From contig NZ_CP010431.2 of NCBI RefSeq assembly GCF_000814845.2, positions 3,534,001 through 3,598,000 on the forward strand: a DNA stretch of 64,000 bases. Reading direction: 5' to 3'. Under the pieces are notes generated by a model that searched no databases, was not told the origin of the DNA, and saw nothing but the letters and a program-made list of their open reading frames with translations. Positions 54,159 to 61,823 of this stretch are shown here, one piece after another. This stretch comes from Pandoraea sputorum. GTDB lineage: Bacteria; Pseudomonadota; Gammaproteobacteria; Burkholderiales; Burkholderiaceae. The position numbers and the translations under genes are program-made. Position 1 is the stretch's first letter. Each line of letters opens with the position of its first letter.

Positions 54159-55934
54159 TCAGGCCTGGACCAGCGGGCCGGCGTTCTTGAGGTACTGCTC
54201 GCGAATTGCCTTCGCGGACCAGTACGCCAGCGCCGCCACCACGCCCGTGGGGTTGTAACCCATGTTCTGCGGGAACGCCGAAGCCCCCATCACGAACACG
54301 TTGGAGACGTCCCAGCTCTGCAGATACTTGTTGACCACGCTGTTCGAGGGATTCGTGCCCATGATGGCGCCGCCCGTCGTGTGCGTGCTCTGATAGATCC
54401 GCGTGTCGTAATGCGTGCCCTTCTTGCGAATGGCGCGGAACACCTTCTCGGGATTCATCGCGCGGCCGACTTCCTCCATCCGGTCGCCCATGTAGCCGAG
54501 CATGTTGTATTCGTTGTCGTGCCAGTCGAACGTCATGCGCAGCAGCGGCACGCCATAGGCGTCCTTGTAGGTCGGGTCGAGGTCGAGGCACGCATCGCGA
54601 TACGACATGACCGAACCGGAAATCCCGATCGTCATGTAACGCTGATATGCGTCGGCAATGCCCGCCTTCCACTTGCTGCCCCATGCCGGTGTGCCCGGCA
54701 CGGTCGGCGTCATCTTGATCGGACGTCCACCGTAGCGAATGTGACGAATGCTCGCACCGCCGACGAAGCCGAGCGGTCCGTGATCGAACTGGTCGCCGTT
54801 CAGGTCGTCCATCGACACGCCGCCTGCGCCCGTGCCGACGAACGGGTTGAGCTGCGTGCCCTTGGGCAGCAGCACGTTCACCGCGCCGTTCATCTGGTAA
54901 GCGTAGTTCTTACCGACCACGCCCTCGCCTGTCTTCGGGTCGTATGGCTTACCGATACCCGAGAGCAGCAGCAAACGCACGTTATGCATCTGATATGCCG
55001 CCATGATCACGAGATCGGCAGGCTGTTCGACTTCACGGCCCTGCGCGTCGATGTAGGTCACGCCGGTGGCCTTCTTACCGTCGCTGTCGAGATTGACCTT
55101 GATGACGTACGAGTGCGTGCGCAATTCGAAATTCGGCTTCTTGAGCAGCACCGGCAGAATGGTCGTCTGCGGCGATGCCTTCGAATACATGTAGCAACCG
55201 TAGTTCTCGCAGAAGCCGCAGAAGTTGCACGGCCCGAGGCGTACGCCGTACGGATTCGTATACGGCTCGGACGTGTTCGCTGCCGGTGCGGGGTACGGAT
55301 TGAAACCCACTTCGCGTGCGGCCTTCTCAAAGAGCTGCGCACCGTAGGTGTTTTGCAGCGGCGGCGTCGGGAACTCGCTCGAGCGCGCACCTTCGCGCGG
55401 ATTGCCGCCCGGCACGATCTTGCCGTTCAGGTTGCCAGCTTTGCCCGATGTGCCGAACACTTTTTCGGCGAAGTCGAAGTGCGGCTCCAGTTCTTCGTAG
55501 CTCACGCCGAAGTCCTGGATCGTCATGCCTTCGGGGATGAACTTCTTGCCGTAGCGCTCTTCGTAATGACTGCGCAGCTTGAGCTCTTCCGGCAAGATCC
55601 GGTAGTGCATGCCGTTCCAGTGAAAACCTGCCCCGCCCACACCGTTGCCCAGCAAGAACGAGCCGTTTTGACGGTACGGCACAGCGAGATCGTCGGGTGT
55701 GTGGCGAATCGTGACGGTCTCACGCGCAAGCTCCTGAAAGAGCTTGCCGCGCACAGAGTATTCGAGTTCGTCGATGACCTTCGGGTATTGCGCGTCGGTG
55801 GGCGTGTCGCGCATCGCGCCACGCTCAAGTGCGACCACATTGAGTCCGGCGTCGGTCAGTTCCTGGCCGAGAATCGCCCCGGTCCAGCCGAAGCCCACGA
55901 TGACGGCGTCGACCTTATCTTTCTTGATTGCCAT
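54159..55934 (-). CDS. GMC-type FAD dehydrogenase, large subunit (gluconate 2-dehydrogenase-like)
   Basis: The 591-residue flavoprotein has FAD motif VIVGFGWTGAILGQELTDAG at 11-30 and LLGNGVGGAGFHWNGMHYRI near residue 100. Four cysteines in CNFCGFCENYGC (236, 239, 242, 247) are placed as in gluconate 2-dehydrogenase large subunits and may hold an Fe-S cluster. The C-terminal active-site region includes STHTTGGAIMGT and NVFVMGASAFPQNMGYNPTG. It has no signal peptide; it is probably co-exported with the Tat-targeted small subunit upstream. The substrate could be gluconate, 2-ketogluconate, glucose or a polyol. Confidence 0.92.
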   Translation of the reverse strand: MAIKKDKVDAVIVGFGWTGAILGQELTDAGLNVVALERGAMRDTPTDAQYPKVIDELEYSVRGKLFQELARETVTIRHTPDDLAVPYRQNGSFLLGNGVGGAGFHWNGMHYRILPEELKLRSHYEERYGKKFIPEGMTIQDFGVSYEELEPHFDFAEKVFGTSGKAGNLNGKIVPGGNPREGARSSEFPTPPLQNTYGAQLFEKAAREVGFNPYPAPAANTSEPYTNPYGVRLGPCNFCGFCENYGCYMYSKASPQTTILPVLLKKPNFELRTHSYVIKVNLDSDGKKATGVTYIDAQGREVEQPADLVIMAAYQMHNVRLLLLSGIGKPYDPKTGEGVVGKNYAYQMNGAVNVLLPKGTQLNPFVGTGAGGVSMDDLNGDQFDHGPLGFVGGASIRHIRYGGRPIKMTPTVPGTPAWGSKWKAGIADAYQRYMTIGISGSVMSYRDACLDLDPTYKDAYGVPLLRMTFDWHDNEYNMLGYMGDRMEEVGRAMNPEKVFRAIRKKGTHYDTRIYQSTHTTGGAIMGTNPSNSVVNKYLQSWDVSNVFVMGASAFPQNMGYNPTGVVAALAYWSAKAIREQYLKNAGPLVQA

Positions 55935-55937
55935 GAA

Positions 55938-56657
55938 TTAGCCCCGCTTTCCGGAAATCGACACGGGCCCGTACGGGTATTTGACGTTGGGCTGATCCGC
56001 CCAGTCCATGAAGTCGGCGCGTGCGCCCGGGAAACCCACGAGCTTCCAGCCGACCATGTCCTTGTTGCCGCCGTGGATCGGGTCCGAGAGGAACCCTTCC
56101 TTCGTGTTGGCCAGCAAGTAGGAGAAGAACGTGCGCGCGGGCACTGCGTCGAATTCGATCTTCGCGTGCTCCAGATCCCCGAGCACGGCTTCCTGCGTCG
56201 CGTGGTCGAGATCGGCAAACGCTTTGTTGTACTGCTTCTTGCAGTGAGCGTCGCAGGCAGCAATGCCGTGGCGATAGATGTCGCGCGGCACGAGGCTCAG
56301 TTGGTAACCCATCTCGGGTGGCTGATCGGTGTGGAACGGCCCCTGCATGTACCAGAGCTTGCCGTGACCGAACGGCGTTTCCATCTGGCCGTCGATGAAC
56401 TTCGGCACGTCCGCCTGCAACGCGCCGGGGCCGAGATCGTCAGCGGGAATCAGACGGTCGACGGCTGCGTTGACGAAACGCCATTCGTCGGCAGTGAAGT
56501 ATTTGGGTTCGTAAGCTTGGCCTGAGGCGGCGGGCGCAGCGGACTGACTGCTGCAGGCGGACTGTGTGAGCGTCGCACCGGTGGCGAGGGTCGTGGCAGG
56601 CACGATCGCCAGCACCTGGCGCAAAAAGCGCCGGCGCGGTTCCTTGTCCTGTGACAT
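55938..56657 (-). CDS. Gluconate 2-dehydrogenase subunit 3-like protein with Tat signal
   Basis: The 239-residue protein starts MSQDKEPRRRFLRQVLAIVP, a twin-arginine signal with RRRFL. The mature domain has YFTADEWRFVNAAVDRLIPA, GPFHTDQPPEMGYQ and GFLSDPIHGGNKDMVGWKLV, all characteristic of subunit 3. By family knowledge it acts as an escort that carries the flavoprotein through the Tat pathway. It is the first gene of the operon, 3 bp before the large subunit, giving the order small-large-cytochrome seen in Burkholderia. Confidence 0.93.
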   Translation of the reverse strand: MSQDKEPRRRFLRQVLAIVPATTLATGATLTQSACSSQSAAPAASGQAYEPKYFTADEWRFVNAAVDRLIPADDLGPGALQADVPKFIDGQMETPFGHGKLWYMQGPFHTDQPPEMGYQLSLVPRDIYRHGIAACDAHCKKQYNKAFADLDHATQEAVLGDLEHAKIEFDAVPARTFFSYLLANTKEGFLSDPIHGGNKDMVGWKLVGFPGARADFMDWADQPNVKYPYGPVSISGKRG

Positions 56658-57040
56658 GGAGTTCTCCGTTTTGTGGGGGACGAATCACGCATGACAGTCA
56701 AGCGGGGGCGAGCCATGCGTGAAGAAAACCTGACAGGCTATTCACCTCGCGTAGCGCTATTAACGACGCGGCCATTCTACTGACAAGTTCCCTACATGGC
56801 AAAGAAAGAGATTGTTGCGTCAATCGCGCAACTTATTGATTGAAAAGGCTTGCAGATAATTAAAATATTTACTATTACGCGTGCGCGCAGGGTTTCGCCA
56901 AGCAAAATATGTGGCGAAATTCGTATGCGATCCGAGAGGATTCACAAGGCCTAAATTTGGTGAATACGATGCGATCGAACAAAAAAAACGCCACCGGAAA
57001 CCGATGGCGACGAGTCGTCCTTTGACGGCCGGGAGGTGAC
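56658..57040. other. AT-rich 383-bp intergenic region
   Basis: No gene is visible. On the minus strand TTGTCA, 18 bp and TAATAG (56757-56786) are a plausible promoter for the dehydrogenase operon. Inverted repeats occur at GTTGCG-N7-CGCAAC (about 56814-56832) and TTTCGCCA-N11-TGGCGAAA (56893-56919). The stretch 56800-56980 is clearly richer in A and T than its surroundings. Confidence 0.6.
56981..57009 (-). terminator. Intrinsic terminator after the 518-residue unknown gene
   Basis: CGCCATCGG-TTT-CCGGTGGCG (8 of 9 pairs) is followed by T8 on the minus strand, 32 bp past the stop. Confidence 0.87.
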
Positions 57041-58597
57041 TTATTCCTGGTCGGGCGGCGGCGTCATGGGCAAGGCAGGCGCTTGCGTATCCGACGGATT
57101 CGCAACAGGTGGCAGCGCACCATACGTCTTCGGACGCGCCCCCGTTCGCAATGCCATTTGCTCAGGCGTTTCGTTGATCCAGTCCACCGTGGGACCGGCA
57201 GGACGATGGACCGGCCGCGACATCGAACGGCCCACCTCTGCGGAGAGGCGTCGCACGCGTGGATGTGCGCGTTGGGCCTCACGGTCCCGGTCATCCTGCT
57301 GCTCGGCCAGCCGCTCGACCGACGGGTTCCCTTCGAGGATGACGCTCAAACGCCCCGCTCGCCCCGAATGGGCACCGATGAACTGCTCGACAAATTGTTC
57401 GCGTCGTGAGGTCGGTGGGGCTTTCGGCTGCACGGATTTCGTCATGGGTGCTAGCCCGGACACATCTTGCGATGTTTCGACTTCGTCGAACTGAGCGTCG
57501 TCATGCGACGACTCGGACGGCGCACCGATCATCCGCCCGCCATCCGTTTGCCGGAGGTCGTCCCGCAATGCACGCGCAGCGTGCTTCCATTGATCGATCT
57601 CCAGCGCACGCGCACCAAGCCACGACGCCGTCGTCCGCGGTGCCGAGGCTTTGGCATCCGCCAACACCGCCGAATACTCATACAAGCCGAGTCCTCTCGC
57701 GCGGATGTCGTTCAACGTCACCGGCCGGTCGGCCGGATAGCCGAGCAGCAACGCGAGCCGCGCCGAATCGTTACGGGCGCGAATGTGATTCTTCTGGAAA
57801 CGCGACTTCGACGTCGCTGGCTTGAGCACGACTTTGCCGCCACGAACCTTCAATCGAAGCGGCACGTCGGCACCGCCCCTGGACATTTCGCGCTGCGCCT
57901 CACGCGTCATGTCGTTCAGCGCGATCAGCAGATTTCGCTCGACCGTCAGCTCGTTGAATTTCCGCTCATGGCTGTTGACGGTGAGCGCAAGCATGATATC
58001 GCGCATCCTCGTCATGTCGGCGAGGTGTTGCAGTCCCATCGACCTGGCCGGGCCCTTCGGCAGACGGCCGGTCGCATGGCTCATCCGATCAAGTTCGTCG
58101 TTCACATGCGCGATTTCGACCAACTGATCGACCACCGGTGTCGAATCGAAGCTACGCACGAACGCCTTGTTTTCCGGTGGAATGCCGTAGCGCACCTGCC
58201 GCATGGCTTCGGTTCGTTTGTCTTCGAATGAGATGTCGCGCTCGACGCAGAACTGAAAGAGCGTGTGCCAGTTTTCGACGCGCGTGCGTATGGGGTCGGC
58301 AACGAGCGGCTGGGCCATCAGATCGTCGGCCCTCACTCTCTCGATCTCGCGATACGCTTGCCACCGGCCGATCGATATGCCGCCGCTGTCCTCGACCGTT
58401 CTAGTGCGCTGCGGATAGGTCTGCCACGCCTTGCTGAGCGAACCCGCCACTGTCGGCGGCGCGGCGCCCAGCCGCGCGAAGTCCGAGCCGAAGCTGTGAC
58501 CGCATTCGCACGAAAGCGGTTGGCCTGACAGTAGTACGGGCACGGACGATACCGACGGCCCTCGCTGCGAATAGTCCCCGAAAGGTGCTCCCATCAT
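57041..58597 (-). CDS. Unknown 518-residue protein
   Basis: ATG 58597 follows GGGAGATGA. The product has no signal peptide or membrane helix. A C-x-C-G-H sequence (SCECGHSF) lies near residue 30. The middle (about 100-380) is charged and helical, with VERNLLIALNDMTREAQREM and RFQKNHIRARNDSARLALLL. The C-terminal 120 residues are low-complexity and basic, ending in Pro-rich PALPMTPPPDQE. I recognise no family. Its own terminator, AT-rich surroundings and unusual upstream repeats suggest a stand-alone, perhaps acquired gene. A secreted effector is conceivable from the soluble, disordered-ended layout but not shown. Confidence 0.7.
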   Translation of the reverse strand: MMGAPFGDYSQRGPSVSSVPVLLSGQPLSCECGHSFGSDFARLGAAPPTVAGSLSKAWQTYPQRTRTVEDSGGISIGRWQAYREIERVRADDLMAQPLVADPIRTRVENWHTLFQFCVERDISFEDKRTEAMRQVRYGIPPENKAFVRSFDSTPVVDQLVEIAHVNDELDRMSHATGRLPKGPARSMGLQHLADMTRMRDIMLALTVNSHERKFNELTVERNLLIALNDMTREAQREMSRGGADVPLRLKVRGGKVVLKPATSKSRFQKNHIRARNDSARLALLLGYPADRPVTLNDIRARGLGLYEYSAVLADAKASAPRTTASWLGARALEIDQWKHAARALRDDLRQTDGGRMIGAPSESSHDDAQFDEVETSQDVSGLAPMTKSVQPKAPPTSRREQFVEQFIGAHSGRAGRLSVILEGNPSVERLAEQQDDRDREAQRAHPRVRRLSAEVGRSMSRPVHRPAGPTVDWINETPEQMALRTGARPKTYGALPPVANPSDTQAPALPMTPPPDQE

Positions 58598-58611
58598 TCA
58601 TCTCCCGTTCT

Positions 58612-58649
58612 TAAGGTGAGTAAGGTGACGTGTAAGGTCGGTTGACCTT
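58612..58649 (-). promoter_or_regulatory. Triple ACCTTA repeats and palindrome upstream of the unknown gene
   Basis: On the minus strand ACCTTA occurs three times with starts 12 and 9 bp apart, and the first overlaps the perfect palindrome AAGGTC-N4-GACCTT (58634-58649). All lie within 52 bp upstream of ATG 58597, a natural place for a transcription regulator to bind. Confidence 0.45.
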
Positions 58650-58795
58650 CGGGCTGGGAGACTAGACAGGATGACTGCGAGCAGATTTCGATTTCGTGGG
58701 AAATCTTCGCTTTGTGGCACCTATTGAGAGTGCGCCGGTACGCGACTACCGTCGTTATCGACGCATCATGCGTGATCAGCGTATGAAGCCGACCG

Positions 58796-59767
58796 TCAGA
58801 ACCGCGCGAGCAACTGGCCGAGTAATGCGGCCCCTTCCTTGCCCTTGGCGGAATCGGCCCACAGACGGTCGATCATGGCGCGATACATGCCCACGCCGTC
58901 GGGCGAAGTAGTGATGGTAGCGATACCCGTGCGTAGATTCGGCAACTCGCCGAGACGGAACGGCGACACCGCGACGTACGCCTCGCCCTGTGCTTCGAAA
59001 ATCTGAAACGTCTCGTTGGGCATGTTGTCGCTGACGATGCCAATCTGCACACCCGCCGTATCGGCTTCGAGGAATTCGACGATACGTGCCACTTCGCGAC
59101 GGGCAGCCATCTTGCGCTCCAACTGCACGCCTGGCGGCAACCCCAGCCGCCCGACCAGCCCGTGATGCAGAAACTGCTCGATCTGACGTAGACCGATCAG
59201 GCTGGTCACCGCCAGTCGTTGACGCGAGAAGCTCGACTTACGCTCCTGCAAGATGCCCAATACGCGATCGATCGTGTTTTCCCAATGGCGGTCGGCGAGT
59301 GTCGGCGGAATGCTCTCATCGAGCATGTGACGCAACCAGACGTCGTAGTCGTCGGACGTCAGCAGAAACGAAATCGGATCGAAGTGCGCGACGATGCGCT
59401 CGGAACGGCTTTCCAGTTGACGCATGCGCTCGAAGTAGCTCACGGCCGAGTCGTGATACTCGACTTCCACCCCGAGCAGGTTCGCGAGCGATACGCCCAG
59501 CAATGCGGCGAGCCGCTCGAGCGTATCGATCTTGACGATCTCGCCGCGCTCCAGCTTGTAGATGGCGGCGCGCGAGATATCGAGTTGCTCGGCGACATCT
59601 TCACTACGTAATTCCGCTGCCAGCCGATAGGCGCGCAAGCGTTCGCCGATGGCGCGGAAATTGAAGCGCGCGCCTCGCGGCGCTCGGGATGTCGTTGCAG
59701 CTCGAGTCAAATCGCCCCCTGTTGGATACCTCGTAGAACCGCCCTCGTGCGAGACATTGCGGCACAT
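58796..59767 (-). CDS. XRE-family regulator with long C-terminal effector domain
   Basis: As drawn from ATG 59767 the protein has 323 residues. A TTG at 59710 preceded by AGGGGG is an alternative start that removes 19 residues. The HTH_3 domain is at about 38-95: IGERLRAYRLAAELRSEDVA, LDISRAAIYKLERGE. The 230-residue C-terminal part, with SYFERMRQLESRSERIVAHF and PNETFQIFEAQGEAYVAVSP, probably binds a ligand but matches no domain I can name. It is divergent from the porin gene, and the GTCTA-N6-TAGAC sites at 59949, 61367 and 61746 are likely its operators. Confidence 0.85.
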   Translation of the reverse strand: MCRNVSHEGGSTRYPTGGDLTRAATTSRAPRGARFNFRAIGERLRAYRLAAELRSEDVAEQLDISRAAIYKLERGEIVKIDTLERLAALLGVSLANLLGVEVEYHDSAVSYFERMRQLESRSERIVAHFDPISFLLTSDDYDVWLRHMLDESIPPTLADRHWENTIDRVLGILQERKSSFSRQRLAVTSLIGLRQIEQFLHHGLVGRLGLPPGVQLERKMAARREVARIVEFLEADTAGVQIGIVSDNMPNETFQIFEAQGEAYVAVSPFRLGELPNLRTGIATITTSPDGVGMYRAMIDRLWADSAKGKEGAALLGQLLARF

Positions 59768-59948
59768 TGCGAAACATCCAAATGCCGCAGATCGCGTCGT
59801 GCCCGTGTGGCAGTGCCGGGATTATACCGGTCGCCTCGCGCGCCTGACGGACTGTGCGTCGACTGTCCAAACGAAATCCTTCCCCGAGCAAGCGGCCCTT
59901 GCCGTGCCGCCTACGCCACACATCGGTCAGCCGAATATTTTTCCGATT

Positions 59949-59964
59949 GTCTAATTTTTTAGAT
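59949..59964. promoter_or_regulatory. Operator copy 1 (GTCTA-N6-TAGAY)
   Basis: GTCTAATTTTTTAGAT matches the two perfect copies at 61367 and 61746 in nine of ten arm bases. It lies in the 343-bp divergent gap, 182 bp from the XRE start and 147 bp from the porin start. Confidence 0.65.
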
Positions 59965-60110
59965 TTACGCACGATTCGGGACACGGCACCCCCATGCCGT
60001 GAGAATGCCGTCACTCGCAGACGGCCTGACAGCTTTCGGGGGATGACCCAACGCGCGGGCGGTGATAGCCTGCGCGCCGTCCATAAATTTATACAAACAA
60101 AGAGGGAATG

Positions 60111-61205
60111 ATGAAGACCTGGCAAAAGGTGTTTGGGACCACCCGGGCTGCGCGCAAGGCCAGCGCCGTCGCGTTGGGTTCGGTTGCATTGGGTGCTGCG
60201 GCACTCGCCAGCACGGCACATGCACAGTCGAGCGTGAGCTTTTACGGCCTGGCAGACGCCTACGTCGGCTCGGTGAAGAATCCCGGCGGCAACGCGGCCG
60301 CCGTGCAGCAAGGCGGCGGCATGACCACGTCGTACTGGGGCTTGTCGGGCACGGAAGACCTCGGCGGCGGCAATAGCGCGCTCTTCGTGCTGGAGAGCTA
60401 CTTTCAGCCGAACAACGGCACCTACGGCCGTTTTGCAGGCGACAGCTTCTTCTCGCGCAATGCCTACGTCGGGTTGTCCAACACACGACTGGGCACCTTC
60501 CGTATCGGCCGCATCACCACGCCGATGTACCTGGCGACGATCCAGTTCAATCCGTTCAACAACTCGTACACCTTCTCGCCGATGATCTTCCACACCTACA
60601 AGGGTCTGGGGACCCAGGGCGTGGTGGGTGACTCGGCCTGGAACAATGCGGTGGCCTACACCACGCCGTCCTACGCAGGACTGGCGGGCACGTTGCTCTA
60701 CGCCACCGGCAACAGCGCCACGGACCATAGCGCGAAGAAGTGGGCCGCTGCGCTCACGTACGCCAACGGCCCGTTCGCCGCCGCCGTGAACTACCAGTAC
60801 GTGAACTTTAGCGCCACGCCGGGCGACTTCGGCGCGCAACTGCCGGGCGTAACCGGGTTAACGAATCAGAACACCGTGCAGGTCGGCCTCTCGTACGATC
60901 TGGCCGTGGTGAAGTTCTTCGCGCAGTACATGCTCGTCGCGAGTCAGGCCGCCAGCGGCAACTTCCATGCGAACACGGGGCAGCTCGGCGCGTCGGTGCC
61001 GCTCGGTCTGGGCAGCGTGCTGGCGTCCGTGGCCTACACCGGCTCGAACGGGTCCGGCGACAATCAGCGCCGCACCACGTGGGCACTCGGCTACGACTAC
61101 CCGCTGTCCAAGCGGACCGACATCTACGTCGCGTACAAGTACGACCACATGAGCGATATGTCGACGGGCCAGACGTACGGCGCAGGCATGCGTGTGCGCT
61201 TCTGA
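60111..61205 (+). CDS. Outer-membrane porin (Burkholderia OpcP/Omp38 type)
   Basis: ATG 60111 sits about four bases after GAGGGA; the ATG at 60108 is too close to it. The 364-residue protein has a long signal peptide cleaved after AHA (about residue 38), then SSVSFYGLADAYVGS, the usual start of Burkholderiales trimeric porins. SGTEDLGGGNSALFVLES and RNAYVGLSNTRLGTFRIGR follow, and the last residue is Phe, as required for BAM insertion. It gives passive entry to small solutes, here presumably those used by the regulon that includes the MFS and PyrK-like genes. Confidence 0.95.
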   Translation: MKTWQKVFGTTRAARKASAVALGSVALGAAALASTAHAQSSVSFYGLADAYVGSVKNPGGNAAAVQQGGGMTTSYWGLSGTEDLGGGNSALFVLESYFQPNNGTYGRFAGDSFFSRNAYVGLSNTRLGTFRIGRITTPMYLATIQFNPFNNSYTFSPMIFHTYKGLGTQGVVGDSAWNNAVAYTTPSYAGLAGTLLYATGNSATDHSAKKWAAALTYANGPFAAAVNYQYVNFSATPGDFGAQLPGVTGLTNQNTVQVGLSYDLAVVKFFAQYMLVASQAASGNFHANTGQLGASVPLGLGSVLASVAYTGSNGSGDNQRRTTWALGYDYPLSKRTDIYVAYKYDHMSDMSTGQTYGAGMRVRF

Positions 61206-61224
61206 CGCGACGCAGCGAAACTGT

Positions 61225-61256
61225 CGGCACTGTCGAGCCCCCGCTCGTCAGTGCCG
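61225..61256 (+). terminator. Stem-loop after the porin gene
   Basis: CGGCACTG and CAGTGCCG form an 8-bp stem with an inner CGAG/CTCG extension, 20 bp after the stop. The T-run is missing, so termination may be partial. Confidence 0.45.
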
Positions 61257-61366
61257 CCCCTCCTCCGCCCGGCGCGCAAACGACTCGCCCGCCGTCGCCG
61301 CACCCTCCTTCGCCTCAGGGTTAGCCCCGATTATTTTCGTCTTGCCTGCCTTTTGATGTTCGATTA

Positions 61367-61382
61367 GTCTAAATATTTAGAC
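61367..61382. promoter_or_regulatory. Operator copy 2 (perfect GTCTA-N6-TAGAC)
   Basis: GTCTAAATATTTAGAC is a perfect 16-bp palindrome ending 14 bp before ATG 61397, where bound repressor would block transcription start or elongation. Confidence 0.75.
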
Positions 61383-61396
61383 GGATGGAGAACACG

Positions 61397-61720
61397 ATGG
61401 ATCTGCAACTCGCATGCGCCTGGTTACAGCGCGACACGGTCGGTCTGTCCGACATCGAAGATTTCGCAGCACGGTGCCTGAATGCGTCGCGCGCTGCCAC
61501 GCGCGAATCCGCCGCGTTACTGCTGCTGGCACAAGCCGCTCAGGCTTTCGTAGAAAGGCAGTCCGGTATTGCCACCAACGGCGAAACGTTCCACGCCTTT
61601 CTGACCCGCTGTAAAACGTACGCGACGATGTTGCGCGACGCTGCCGCCGCTTCCGACGCCAGCTTTCTCGCTTCGCTCAATCAGTTCGCGGCCCAGCTGA
61701 CGACCGAGGTCTACGCGTGA
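61397..61720 (+). CDS. 107-residue orphan protein under the GTCTA operator
   Basis: GGAG lies six bases before ATG 61397, so this start is chosen over 61385. The product is small, all-helical and without signal peptide or membrane helix: DTVGLSDIEDFAARCLNASR, then an Ala/Leu-rich helix and CKTYATMLRDAAAASDASFL. I know no family. It has its own operator upstream and its own terminator overlapping the stop, so it is a monocistron within the regulon. Roles such as small regulator, chaperone or enzyme partner are open. Confidence 0.72.
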   Translation: MDLQLACAWLQRDTVGLSDIEDFAARCLNASRAATRESAALLLLAQAAQAFVERQSGIATNGETFHAFLTRCKTYATMLRDAAAASDASFLASLNQFAAQLTTEVYA

Positions 61721-61736
61721 CGTCACGCGTTTTTTT
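61713..61736 (+). terminator. Intrinsic terminator overlapping the orphan's stop codon
   Basis: ACGCGTG-ACGT-CACGCGT is a perfect 18-bp palindrome followed by T-run. The TGA stop lies inside the stem. Confidence 0.8.
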
Positions 61737-61745
61737 CACCTGATC

Positions 61746-61761
61746 GTCTAAAAATATAGAC
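61746..61761. promoter_or_regulatory. Operator copy 3 (perfect arms GTCTA/TAGAC)
   Basis: GTCTAAAAATATAGAC has perfect 5-bp arms like copy 2. It lies 62 bp before the MFS gene and 10 bp after the terminator, so it should control the MFS-PyrK-like operon. Confidence 0.75.
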
Positions 61762-61823
61762 AATTTGACGAATGCGACGGCGCAATCGATCGCCACGGCA
61801 TTCGCCTCCCACGGGAACCGATC

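Noticed and set aside
54148..54684. N-terminal extension of the cytochrome c frame
   Set aside because: Antisense-frame overlap within the large-subunit gene; ATG 54147 has a ribosome site and signal peptide.
54150..56525. Plus-strand 791-codon open frame
   Set aside because: Fully antisense to the FAD dehydrogenase and subunit 3 genes, which have clear motifs; composition is that of a shadow frame.
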